From assembly GCA_900550545.1 (NCBI GenBank), contig URSS01000009.1, positions 1 to 64,000 on the forward strand: a DNA stretch of 64,000 nucleotides, read 5' to 3'. The notes below the pieces were generated by a model that saw only the letters and a list, made by a program, of their open reading frames with translations, made no database searches and was not told the DNA's origin. The stretch's first letter is position 1. The number at the start of each line of letters is the position of its first letter. Of this stretch, positions 34,228 to 41,883 are shown piece by piece. Source of the stretch: an uncultured Lachnobacterium sp. (GTDB lineage Bacteria > Bacillota > Clostridia > Lachnospirales > Lachnospiraceae). A program made the translations under genes and the position numbers.

Positions 34228-35271
34228 ATGAATAAAAGAAAAATAAAAAACGCTATGGCATTAATTGGTCTGATGGGAATTCTTTTGTATGGCGCATGTG
34301 GAAACGAAAAAAGGGAAATACCAAAACAGATTTATATTGGCGTCGCATGTTATGACCAGAGAGATACTTTTCTGGGCGAACTTTTGGAAAATTTTAAAAA
34401 GGAATGCAGGACACTGGAAAAAAAGGGATATGATATCAGCCTGACCATTATGGATGCTGCAAATTCGCAAAGAACGCAGGACGATCAGGTACAGGAAATG
34501 ATCGATAATGGCTGTGATATTTTGTGCGTCAATCTGGCAGACCGGACGGACCCGTCGCAGATTATTACAGCTGCACAGGAGCACGATATCCCCATTATAT
34601 TTTTTAATCGGGAACCTGTGGAAGAAGATCTGATGCAGTGGGATCAGTTATATTATGTCGGAGCAAAAGCAAAACAGTCCGGACAGATGCAGGGACAGCT
34701 TACAGCGGATTATATCAAAGAACATCCGGATGTGGACCGTAATCATGATGGTAAGATCCAGTATGTGATTCTTGAGGGAGAAATGGGGCATCAGGATGCC
34801 ATTATAAGAACCGAAAGTGTTGTGGAGAGTCTGAAAGAACAGGGAATTGAACTGGAAAAGCTGAGCTATCAGATTGCAAACTGGAACCGTGCACAGGCAC
34901 AGAACCGTATGATGCAGCTGATCGGACAATATAACAACCGGATGGAAGTTGTTCTTGCCAATAATGATGCAATGGCACTCGGTGCTATGGATGCTTATGA
35001 AAAGCTCGGGTATACGGAAACAAACCGGCCGGTATTTTTTGGAATAGATGGGACAAAAGAAGGGCTTGAAGCGGTAAAAGACGGAACACTTGCAGCAACC
35101 GTATATAATGATAAAGAAGGGCAGGCAGCAGCAATGGCAAATCTTGCATTTTCGATTGCTACAGAGGATGAAAATAATCCAAATCCGTTTAAAAATTATA
35201 AATATATATACCGCGCATATCAGAAAGTTACAAAAGAAAATGTGCAGACATTTCTGGAGAAAGAAGAATAA
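34228..35271 (+). CDS. MglB-like galactose/glucose-binding lipoprotein
   Basis: A 347-residue lipoprotein with YGAC giving lipidated Cys24. The type I binding fold includes VDRNHDGKIQYVILEGEMGH, the EF-hand-like calcium loop of MglB-type proteins, and VVLANNDAMALGAMDAY. It is closer in length to classical MglB than the 431-residue protein at 24958. It lies 14 bases after the anchored binding protein, so it is part of the regulator-kinase-sensor group. It may deliver sugar to MglAC or signal to the kinase. Confidence 0.85.
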   Translation: MNKRKIKNAMALIGLMGILLYGACGNEKREIPKQIYIGVACYDQRDTFLGELLENFKKECRTLEKKGYDISLTIMDAANSQRTQDDQVQEMIDNGCDILCVNLADRTDPSQIITAAQEHDIPIIFFNREPVEEDLMQWDQLYYVGAKAKQSGQMQGQLTADYIKEHPDVDRNHDGKIQYVILEGEMGHQDAIIRTESVVESLKEQGIELEKLSYQIANWNRAQAQNRMMQLIGQYNNRMEVVLANNDAMALGAMDAYEKLGYTETNRPVFFGIDGTKEGLEAVKDGTLAATVYNDKEGQAAAMANLAFSIATEDENNPNPFKNYKYIYRAYQKVTKENVQTFLEKEE

Positions 35272-35302
35272 GGTACGCGATCCAAAAAAAGGAGAAACAG
35301 AC

Positions 35303-35971
35303 ATGAATAACTGGGAAAGAATGAAAGCCGGCAGACTCTACAATGCCGACAGCAAAGATCTGGAAAAATATCATTCGTTTGGGATGGAAACCTGTGATAA
35401 ATTCAACCGCACACCGCTGTGGATGAAGAAAAGAAAGCAGCGTCTTCTGGAAAAAATGATTCCATCCGCAAAGGATGGCGGGGCAGCGATTTTTGCACCG
35501 TTTTACTGTGAATACGGTGTCAATATCCACTTTGGAAAAGGCTGTTTTGTCAATTATAAATGCACGTTTCTGGACTGTGCACCGATTACGCTGGAAGACG
35601 GTGTGTGGGTAGGCGCAAATGTGACGATTGCGACACCGTGCCATCCGTTCCTCTCCGATGAGCGTCTGCCGCAGCAGTATCCGGACGGTTTCCATGACCT
35701 TGAGTATGCAAAGCCGATCCACATCGGAAGCGGAAGCTGGATCTGTTCGAGCGCGACGATCTGTGGCGGAGTGACCATCGGGAAAAACTGTATCGTTGCG
35801 GCTGGAGCGGTCGTAAACCGTGATGTGCCGGATGACTGCATCGTGGCAGGGGTTCCGGCAAAGGTACTGCGGAAACTGGATGAGCAGGACCGGATACATG
35901 TGTGGGATACCTATATGAAAAATGAAGTGCCGTTGTCGGAGCGGGAAAGATTGTGTGGTAAGTTTATTTAA
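35303..35971 (+). CDS. Sugar O-acetyltransferase, maltose/galactoside type
   Basis: ATG 35303 follows AAAGGAG. The 222-residue protein has the Mac domain (1-60, WERMKAGRLYNA) and a left-handed beta-helix with hexapeptide repeats (about 70-200). The catalytic His is in TPCHPF, and the Asn/Trp residues of the LacA family are in place. It acetylates the 6-OH of sugars with acetyl-CoA, perhaps to clear excess sugar imported by Mgl. It follows the binding protein by 31 bases. Its end overlaps a degraded frame. Confidence 0.9.
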   Translation: MNNWERMKAGRLYNADSKDLEKYHSFGMETCDKFNRTPLWMKKRKQRLLEKMIPSAKDGGAAIFAPFYCEYGVNIHFGKGCFVNYKCTFLDCAPITLEDGVWVGANVTIATPCHPFLSDERLPQQYPDGFHDLEYAKPIHIGSGSWICSSATICGGVTIGKNCIVAAGAVVNRDVPDDCIVAGVPAKVLRKLDEQDRIHVWDTYMKNEVPLSERERLCGKFI

Positions 35972-36101
35972 TGATGTGGGTGGCATCAAGGGAAAATTGA
36001 TGGATGCGGATGCGCAGTGGGTGAAGATCGAGACACCGAAAAAGGGGACACAGATTATTAACCGGAACATTATCCGCAGTGTTAATTTTGATAATAAGTA
36101 G
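35955..36101 (+). pseudogene. Fragment of a small hypothetical protein gene
   Basis: A frame without a good start codon encodes SLFNDVGGIKGKLMDADAQW and continues to FDNK-TAG at 36101. The text resembles small Sm-like or SH3-like proteins with a beta-rich core, but I cannot assign a family. It begins inside the acetyltransferase 3' end, which implies a deletion that removed its 5' part. Confidence 0.35.
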
Positions 36102-36106
36102 CGTGT

Positions 36107-36537
36107 ATGAAGAAGTGTTACTGTTCACAGGTTACATTTTCGTTTGCGGATGATACGATCAGTGGCATATGGACGGGGGATCAGATGTTCGCGACAGATG
36201 GAAATCCTGTGGGCTGGGATGATATGCAGATTTTTGCATCAGATGACAAACGCACGGTCAGTGATGTGGCATACAGCAATGTGCTGGGACGCATTCTTTA
36301 CGGCAATTTGGAGTCGATTTCGTTTTGGGGATTTACAGTATTGGGAATCCTTATTTACGTACTTGGAATGGTACAGATTTATTGTTCGGATAAAATGTAC
36401 TTTTTTTGCGCAGGTGGCAGTTTCAGAATCCGGAATTATCGGATACGGGAAGAACTGTGGTTGTGATTGGAGGCGTGATTCTCTGTATGGTTGGAATCGG
36501 GGTTATGTCTGGTTTGATTTTTTATTTCTTTAAATGA
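36107..36537 (+). pseudogene. Small membrane protein gene frameshifted in a T-run
   Basis: From ATG 36107 the frame gives a soluble start and a membrane segment (FWGFTVLGILIYVLGMV) and then meets TTTTTTT at 36401-36407. Past that run the meaningful reading moves to another frame: FLRRWQFQNPELSDTG followed by a second membrane segment (VVVIGGVILCMVGIGVM) and a stop at 36537. One extra T would restore a single 144-residue protein. The RRWQFxNPELSD pattern recalls DUF6199-type membrane proteins, only tentatively. It is a real frameshift, a phase-variable tract or a sequencing error. Confidence 0.5.
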
Positions 36538-36557
36538 AAAATGAGGGGGATGAGTAG

Positions 36558-36794
36558 ATGGAAAAACAACCAATACAAAATGAAAGAGAACTGGAATTTG
36601 CAGTATTTTGTATTGAAAATGTTGCTGACAGATTAGGAGTGAATCCGGTCAGTATTTATGATGCATTTACGAAAAAAAGTGATATTTTAAACAATTATAT
36701 TGTTCCGGAATACGAAGTGCTTCATACGCAGGGAAAGAGTTATATCGTAGATGATATTCTTGAGGTGATGAGATGGAAAGGAATTGAGATATGA
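36558..36794 (+). CDS. DUF3791 protein, first copy
   Basis: A 78-residue soluble helical protein with ELEFAVFCIENVADRLGVNP and then YEVLHTQGKSYIVDDILEVM, the DUF3791 pattern. ATG 36558 follows GAGGGGGATGAG. It overlaps the DUF3990 gene by 4 bases (ATGA). DUF3791 genes are frequently found next to DUF3990 genes in Firmicutes. By analogy with small genes ahead of ADP-ribosyltransferase toxins, an antitoxin role is possible but unproven. Confidence 0.75.
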   Translation: MEKQPIQNERELEFAVFCIENVADRLGVNPVSIYDAFTKKSDILNNYIVPEYEVLHTQGKSYIVDDILEVMRWKGIEI

Positions 36795-37261
36795 AAGTAT
36801 ATCATGGATCGTGGGTGGAGGTTTCAAAACCGGATTTGAAACACTCCAGACCAGATGTGGATTTCGGGAGAGGATTCTATACCACATCAATTAAAAATCA
36901 GGCTGTTAAATGGTGTGGACGATTTAAGAGACGGGGAAAATCAGGGATTATATCCTGTTATGAGTTTGACGAAGCTGCAAGTTATAAATTAAATATCAGA
37001 AATTTTGAGACATATTCGGAGGATTGGTTAGACTTTATTTTAGCATGCAGAAGAGAAATGGATACTTCGGACTATGATATCGTTATGGGAGGAGTGGCAA
37101 ATGATAAGGTATTCAATACTGTGGAGTTGTACTTTGAGCATTTGATCGACAAAAAGGAAGCGATTAATCGTCTGAGATATGAAAAACCCAATATACAGAT
37201 TTGCTTTCGAACGGAAGAGGCTTTAAGATTACTGCACTACGAAGGGAGCGTCAAAGTATGA
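36791..37261 (+). CDS. DUF3990 protein, ADP-ribosyltransferase-like
   Basis: A 156-residue protein starting MKVYHGS. His5-Gly6-Ser7 and DFGRGFYTT (residues 24-32) resemble the first two conserved blocks of diphtheria-toxin-type ADP-ribosyltransferases (His-Tyr-Glu/Gln), and a QAVKWCGRF helix follows. DUF3990 has been grouped in that superfamily. If active it would transfer ADP-ribose from NAD to a cellular target. It is flanked on both sides by DUF3791 genes with 4-base overlaps. There is no signal peptide, so the target would be in the cell. The role as a toxin is inference. Confidence 0.75.
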   Translation: MKVYHGSWVEVSKPDLKHSRPDVDFGRGFYTTSIKNQAVKWCGRFKRRGKSGIISCYEFDEAASYKLNIRNFETYSEDWLDFILACRREMDTSDYDIVMGGVANDKVFNTVELYFEHLIDKKEAINRLRYEKPNIQICFRTEEALRLLHYEGSVKV

Positions 37262-37479
37262 ATGCAAGTCCGATTTTACTTCAGAAAAAATATGTGCGTA
37301 TTATAGAACTTTTTGCAAATAGAAAAGGAATCTCTCTGGATAAGTCATTAGATTTTTTTTATCATTCACAGGTATATCAGTTGATGAGAGAAGGTGTTTC
37401 CGATATGCACTGTATGAGTGATGGTTATCTGGCAGATGAACTGGAAATGGAATACGGGGAAGAAAATCATAATGTCTAA
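37258..37479 (+). CDS. DUF3791 protein, second and divergent copy
   Basis: ATG 37258 overlaps the DUF3990 stop (ATGA). The 73-residue product has LLQKKYVRIIELFANRKGIS, LDFFYHSQVYQLMREG and then DMHCMSDGYLADEL, which is the second DUF3791-like type. It shares little with the first copy. It overlaps the next gene by 8 bases. Two different DUF3791 proteins around one DUF3990 suggest a three-part complex or two immunity proteins. Confidence 0.7.
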   Translation: MNASPILLQKKYVRIIELFANRKGISLDKSLDFFYHSQVYQLMREGVSDMHCMSDGYLADELEMEYGEENHNV

Positions 37480-38368
37480 AGCATACTATCACCTTCCGGG
37501 CTTGTTTGAATTTTATGAACTGTATCGCGAATTTCTTCCAATCTTCAGGGAGCACCGTGAATACTTTTATGACTGGTGTGAAATTGGTTCCATTTACGGA
37601 GCACCGGCAGATTGTATCTGGGGCGGAGGCCGTGCCGGATTCGGGGAGGATGATCCAGAGGAAGTTCTGGCGCTGATGCAGGAATATGGAATATCCGCGC
37701 GTCTGACATTCAGTAACTCTCTTTTAAAAGAGGAGCATCTTTCTGACCGGAAATGCAATGCGCTCTGCGCGTTATTTGAAGAAAGTAAAGGAACGCAAAA
37801 CGGCGTCATTGTCCATTCGGACCTGCTGCTGGAATATTTGAAAAAGACCTGTCCACATCTTTATTTTATCTCTTCCACCACAAAAGTTCTGACAGATTTT
37901 GAACAATTAATGCACGAAATCCGGCGGGAGGATTTTCGTTATGTCGTGCCGGATTTCCGGTTGAACAAAGTCTTTGATCGATGGAAGACACTGTCTCAGA
38001 CAGAGAAAGACAAGGTGGAGTTTTTGTGCAACGAATGCTGCTGGTTTGGATGCAAAGACCGGAAAGCCTGTTATGAAGCCGTAAGCCGCAAAAATCTTGG
38101 AGAAAATGGTGAGGAACATCACTGTGCTGCGCCGGATTCTGAGCAGGGCTACCGCTTTTCCAAAGCAATGCAAAATCCGGGATTTATCGGTATTGATGCA
38201 ATACAAAATGTATATCTGTCAATGGGTTTTTCAAATTTTAAGATTGAAGGGCGTGGGCTTGGCAGTGCGCTGATTCTGGAATTTTTGCTTTATTACATGA
38301 CAAAACCACAGTACCAGCTGCATGTCCGGGAAGAAATTTATCTGGATAATATGCTGGATCTGTTTTAA
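37472..38368 (+). CDS. Cys-rich TIM-barrel-like protein (possibly U32-peptidase-like), unknown function
   Basis: ATG 37472 overlaps the second DUF3791 gene by 8 bases. The 298-residue product begins MSKAYYHLPGLFEFYELYRE and has GAPADCIWGGGRAGFG, LYFISSTTKVLTDFEQL and a cysteine cluster around CNECCWFGCKDRKACYEA with further Cys/His (GEEHHCAAP). Pattern and length recall the U32/YhbU-like TIM-barrel proteins, whose clustered cysteines bind an Fe-S cluster or metal. This is a weak match by eye. By its overlap it belongs to the DUF3791-DUF3990 operon, or it was caught by it. Confidence 0.6.
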   Translation: MSKAYYHLPGLFEFYELYREFLPIFREHREYFYDWCEIGSIYGAPADCIWGGGRAGFGEDDPEEVLALMQEYGISARLTFSNSLLKEEHLSDRKCNALCALFEESKGTQNGVIVHSDLLLEYLKKTCPHLYFISSTTKVLTDFEQLMHEIRREDFRYVVPDFRLNKVFDRWKTLSQTEKDKVEFLCNECCWFGCKDRKACYEAVSRKNLGENGEEHHCAAPDSEQGYRFSKAMQNPGFIGIDAIQNVYLSMGFSNFKIEGRGLGSALILEFLLYYMTKPQYQLHVREEIYLDNMLDLF

Positions 38369-38462
38369 GGAACCGTTAAGGTTTTTTAAGAAAAGAAAAA
38401 TTTTTTTCGTGTGCAGAGTGTGATATTGTGAAAACAGTAAAGAACATAGAAAGGGAAAAACA

Positions 38463-39179
38463 ATGTTAGAAGTATCACACGTAACAAAACGTTACCGTAA
38501 AGTCTGTGCAAATGATGACATCAATCTGACCATTCCGGATGGGGAGATTGGTGTACTGCTTGGACCAAACGGAGCGGGAAAAAGCACAATTATCAAATGT
38601 ATCATGGGATTTCTCAAATATGAGGGACAGATTCGTGTAAACGGTTTGAACAATAAATCCGTTGAGGCAAAGAAAATTATGGGATATGTACCGGAAATCC
38701 CGTCTCTTTATCCGAATCTGACCGTGGATGAGCACCTCGAATTTATTGCGCGTGCCTATAAATTAAAGGATTATAAGGAAGAGAAAGAAGCGTTGCTGCA
38801 GCGGTTTGATCTGGCAGATAAAAAGAAAAAGTTTGGTGATGAACTTTCCAAAGGAATGCAGCAGAAGCTTTCAATCTGTTGTGGACTGCTACCGCGTCCG
38901 AAGTTGATCTTGTTTGACGAACCGATGATTGGTCTTGATCCGCATGCAATCAAAGAATTAAAGCTGTTGTTTCAGGAACTGCGTGCGCGTGGCTGCATGG
39001 TACTGGTCAGCACGCATATGATCGACAGTATCGAAGAGCTCTGGGATACCACTTATATTATGAAGCAGGGAAAGATTGCCGCAGTTGTCGAGCGTCAGAA
39101 TTTACAGGGCGGCGATAAGAGTCTGGAAGATATTTTCTTTGAGATCACAGAAGGTGCGGATGTGGAGAGAGAGGTGTAA
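38463..39179 (+). CDS. ABC transporter ATP-binding protein
   Basis: A 238-residue ATPase: Walker A GPNGAGKSTIIKC, signature ELSKGMQQKLSICCGLL, Walker B LILFDEPMIGLD, switch VSTHM. It belongs to the exporter-type group (CcmA/NatA-like). It starts after AGAAAGGG and is 3 bases away from its permease. The substrate is unknown. Confidence 0.9.
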   Translation: MLEVSHVTKRYRKVCANDDINLTIPDGEIGVLLGPNGAGKSTIIKCIMGFLKYEGQIRVNGLNNKSVEAKKIMGYVPEIPSLYPNLTVDEHLEFIARAYKLKDYKEEKEALLQRFDLADKKKKFGDELSKGMQQKLSICCGLLPRPKLILFDEPMIGLDPHAIKELKLLFQELRARGCMVLVSTHMIDSIEELWDTTYIMKQGKIAAVVERQNLQGGDKSLEDIFFEITEGADVEREV

Positions 39180-39182
39180 GGT

Positions 39183-40838
39183 ATGAAATTATGGGGCTAT
39201 TATGCATTGCATACCTTTGTAAACACCATAAAAAAGATGTTTCGCAGTACCTTTTTGGTGATCTTTCTGGCAATTATCGGATTTGGTGTGATCTTTGGTC
39301 TGGTCGGTGGAATCGCAGGTTCCGTGATGGATCATCAGCAGGCGGCAGAACAAGCCTCGGAGATGCAGGAATCGGAAGATGTGGAGGAAGAAGATACGGA
39401 AGAGACCGATCAACCGATGAGCCCGCAGGATATTGCCCTTGTAAAGACACATGTTGAAAGTGTAGTGATATTGCTGTTTCTTGTTATCCTGTTGTGGGGA
39501 ATGTACACAGGATCCAAAAACGGAACCGAAATTTTTCAGATGGCAGATGTGAACCTTTTGTTTACTGCGCCACTCAAACCGCAGTCGGTGCTCATGCTTC
39601 GTTTGAGCTTTCAGATGATTGCGACGGTATTTGCTTCTGTGTATCTGGTTTTCCAAATACCGAATCTAGTGCTTAATATGGGACTTAGTGTTTCTGCAAT
39701 TGTTGCAATCTTTGTGGGATGGATCCTGCTTCTTGTGTTCCAGAGACTGATGGTCGTGCTTACTTACACGGTCTGCTCCACGCATGAGAAACTGAAAAAG
39801 TATGTGATTCCATTTATTTTGGTGGTTGTTCTTGCGGTAGCTGGTGTGCTTGCAGCAGTATATTTTTCAACGGGAGATATTCTTAAGACGGAAAATATGA
39901 CGTTATCTGCGCACTGGAGCCGTATGATTCCGGTGCTGGGCTGGTACAAAGGCATGATTATGTGTGCGGTCAACGGAGAAGTGGTGCCGTTTCTGATCTA
40001 TCTGGTATTGATGTTGGCGAGCGTGGTTGTATTTATCGTTGCAATCTGGCAGATTCCGGCAGATTTTTATGAGGATGCACTTTCGGAGGCAAGTAAGCGT
40101 GCGCAGATGCTGGATGCGGCAAAAGAAGGACGTGTCGTAAATACAAAGAAACGTTCCGGACGTATCCAGAGAGAAGGCGTGTTCGGAGGTTCCGGGGCTT
40201 CGGTCTTTTTTACCAAGGAAGTATACAGCAGACGCAGGATGGCGAAATTTGGTCTGGTGACCAATACGATGCTGTTCTATTTTGCAGTTATTGTCTGTGT
40301 GGCTGCATTTACGATAAAAGTGGTAGAGAGTCATAGCTTTTTTGCTGTCGGATGTGTATTGCTTCTGGTGATGTTCTTCCGGAATATGGGCAATCCGATC
40401 GCACAGGAAACGGCGCGCAACTGGCTGTTTTTAGTGCCGGAGAATCCGTATAAAAAAGTATGGTTCAGCGTTCTTGCCGGAGTATATGGGACGGCTGTCG
40501 ATCTGATTCCGGGAATGATTGCAGCGACAGTGATTATGGGGGAACAGCCTGGCATCATGATCTTGTGGTATCTGACATTTCTTATTGTAGATTTCCTATA
40601 TTCACAGGTGGGACTTTTGATGGAAGCACTGATTCCAGTCACTTCGATGGATGTGGTAAAAAGCATGATTCAGATGATCCTGCGGTGTCTGATTCTGGTG
40701 GTCCTTTCGGTTCTTGTGATGATTGGTTATTTTGCATGGGGAATTGCAGGCGCTTTGATTTTGACCTGCATTGCATCCGCAGGAATCGGAGGAGCAATCT
40801 TCTGGGTTTATCCGTGGATGCTCCACCGTGGAAAATAG
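39183..40838 (+). CDS. ABC exporter permease (551 aa)
   Basis: A 551-residue protein with about ten to twelve membrane helices, an acidic insertion near residues 55-80 (QASEMQESEDVEEEDTEETD) in the first extracytoplasmic loop, and a large soluble region around 290-350. It matches the putative ABC_export domain permeases of Clostridia, found together with a CcmA-like ATPase. The gene pair stands alone; repeat copy 2 starts 24 bases after its stop. Confidence 0.85.
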   Translation: MKLWGYYALHTFVNTIKKMFRSTFLVIFLAIIGFGVIFGLVGGIAGSVMDHQQAAEQASEMQESEDVEEEDTEETDQPMSPQDIALVKTHVESVVILLFLVILLWGMYTGSKNGTEIFQMADVNLLFTAPLKPQSVLMLRLSFQMIATVFASVYLVFQIPNLVLNMGLSVSAIVAIFVGWILLLVFQRLMVVLTYTVCSTHEKLKKYVIPFILVVVLAVAGVLAAVYFSTGDILKTENMTLSAHWSRMIPVLGWYKGMIMCAVNGEVVPFLIYLVLMLASVVVFIVAIWQIPADFYEDALSEASKRAQMLDAAKEGRVVNTKKRSGRIQREGVFGGSGASVFFTKEVYSRRRMAKFGLVTNTMLFYFAVIVCVAAFTIKVVESHSFFAVGCVLLLVMFFRNMGNPIAQETARNWLFLVPENPYKKVWFSVLAGVYGTAVDLIPGMIAATVIMGEQPGIMILWYLTFLIVDFLYSQVGLLMEALIPVTSMDVVKSMIQMILRCLILVVLSVLVMIGYFAWGIAGALILTCIASAGIGGAIFWVYPWMLHRGK

Positions 40839-40862
40839 GTGCTGAAATGATTACTATTAAAA

Positions 40863-41089
40863 AATAAAATGATATGAGGGTCAAAAGGTATTTTGCCCCT
40901 CATTTATGATTAATCAGATTACTACATGCTACGCATTCCCGTAATCTGACTCCACCTCGAAATCCGCTAATTTTCTGCGTTTCAGCAGTAAATTGCTACT
41001 TTCTCGGTGTAGTGCGGGTCACTAAGGTATACATCGAATTGCATGCAAGCATGCATCGATGATACCTTTTGACCTTTTAATCATAAAAT
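40863..41089. repeat. 227-bp dispersed repeat with inverted ends, copy 2
   Basis: This block has the same 227 bases as 29609-29835 apart from one T/C difference at 41075. Copy 2 lies between the ABC permease and the 3' end of the azlD remnant on the minus strand; its right boundary at 41089 falls at the point where AzlD homology ends (CYMLLLHFMI). That is what insertion into or next to the azlD 3' end would leave. Both copies have the same orientation relative to the window. Confidence 0.75.
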
Positions 41090-41345
41090 GGAGCAATAAC
41101 ATATAGCAGATGGTTCCTCCCGCAATTGAGAGGAGCATCTGCCTTTTCCATATATGGAGAACTCCGGTCACAAGAATGGAGATAAACTCCGGGAGTCCGT
41201 GTGTGCCCGACAGGACATGGACATTGCGCAGGCAGTAGACCACCAGCATACCAAAGACAGTGGATGGCAGGAATCTTCCGAGATACTACACAAAGGCAGG
41301 CGTTTTTCGTTTTTCATTAAAGATGGCAAACGGCAGGAAACGGGG
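41090..41345 (-). pseudogene. azlD: azlD remnant (branched-chain amino acid exporter small subunit)
   Basis: On the minus strand from 41345 the frame gives RFLPFAIFNEKRKTPAFV, a TAG at 41288-41286, then YLGRFLPSTVFGMLVVYCLR and LWKR-like text (LHIWKRQMLLSIAGGTICYM). This is the C-terminal two-thirds of AzlD. The N-terminus is missing, an in-frame stop interrupts it and the last residues run into the repeat. The partner azlC is absent. It is a dead gene. Confidence 0.7.
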
Positions 41346-41354
41346 TGCCTGTTC

Positions 41355-41382
41355 TTGACTTTTTTATTTTTTTGTATATAAT
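41355..41382 (+). promoter_or_regulatory. Promoter of the marR-tauE operon
   Basis: TTGACT (41355-41360) and TATAAT (41377-41382) with a 16-base spacer, 60 bases before the MarR start. Confidence 0.7.
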
Positions 41383-41384
41383 TA

Positions 41385-41418
41385 GTTCAAAAATGAACAA
41401 TTCAAAAAAGAAGAATTG
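41385..41418 (+). promoter_or_regulatory. Two inverted repeats, candidate MarR operators
   Basis: GTTCA-AAAA-TGAAC (41385-41398) directly follows the -10 box, and CAATTC (41398-41403) with GAATTG (41413-41418) forms a second dyad. MarR proteins bind such dyads over the transcription start to repress their own operon. Binding is inferred. Confidence 0.6.
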
Positions 41419-41444
41419 CGCAATGCATAAAAGGAGCTGAATCT

Positions 41445-41882
41445 ATGAGGATGGGATTTGAATTTGCCCGGAAAATATCGCTGGCATACAATAAGACATG
41501 CAAAGAATTGTGCCATGAATTGAATCTGCCACAGGCCGCGTTGGATATTCTGATGTTTCTGGCGAACAATCCGCAGTACAGGACAGCAAGAGATATTGTT
41601 GAAGTGCGGAAAATTAAAGCAAATCTGGTATCGGTGCATGTTGACCGGCTGGTAAAAGAAGGGTATCTGGAGAGAAGGTCAGTAGAAGGTGACCGGAGAA
41701 AAACAGAGCTGATTTGTACACAAAAAGCGCAACCGGTTATCGAAAAAGGACAGAAGCTGCAGGCGGATTTTAAGGCACAGATGTTTTTTGGAATGGATGC
41801 GGATGTGCAACGGCAGCTGGAAGAAATCACGGAAAAGATCGAACAGAATCTGGATGAAATACTAAAAGAGGAGGCACAGTAA
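41445..41882 (+). CDS. MarR-family transcriptional regulator
   Basis: A 145-residue winged-helix protein: LNLPQAALDILMFLANNPQY, then VEVRKIKANLVSVHVDRLVK as recognition helix, and EGYLERRSVEGDRRKTELI as wing. ATG 41445 follows AAAAGGAGCTGAATCT. The stop is 1 base away from the TauE-like exporter, so it should be its ligand-responsive repressor. Two palindromes overlap its promoter. Confidence 0.88.
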   Translation: MRMGFEFARKISLAYNKTCKELCHELNLPQAALDILMFLANNPQYRTARDIVEVRKIKANLVSVHVDRLVKEGYLERRSVEGDRRKTELICTQKAQPVIEKGQKLQADFKAQMFFGMDADVQRQLEEITEKIEQNLDEILKEEAQ

Positions 41883-41883
41883 A

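Noticed and set aside
35228..36070. 280-codon minus-strand frame covering the acetyltransferase
   Set aside because: The plus strand encodes a complete hexapeptide acetyltransferase; the minus frame has no ribosome site or family pattern.
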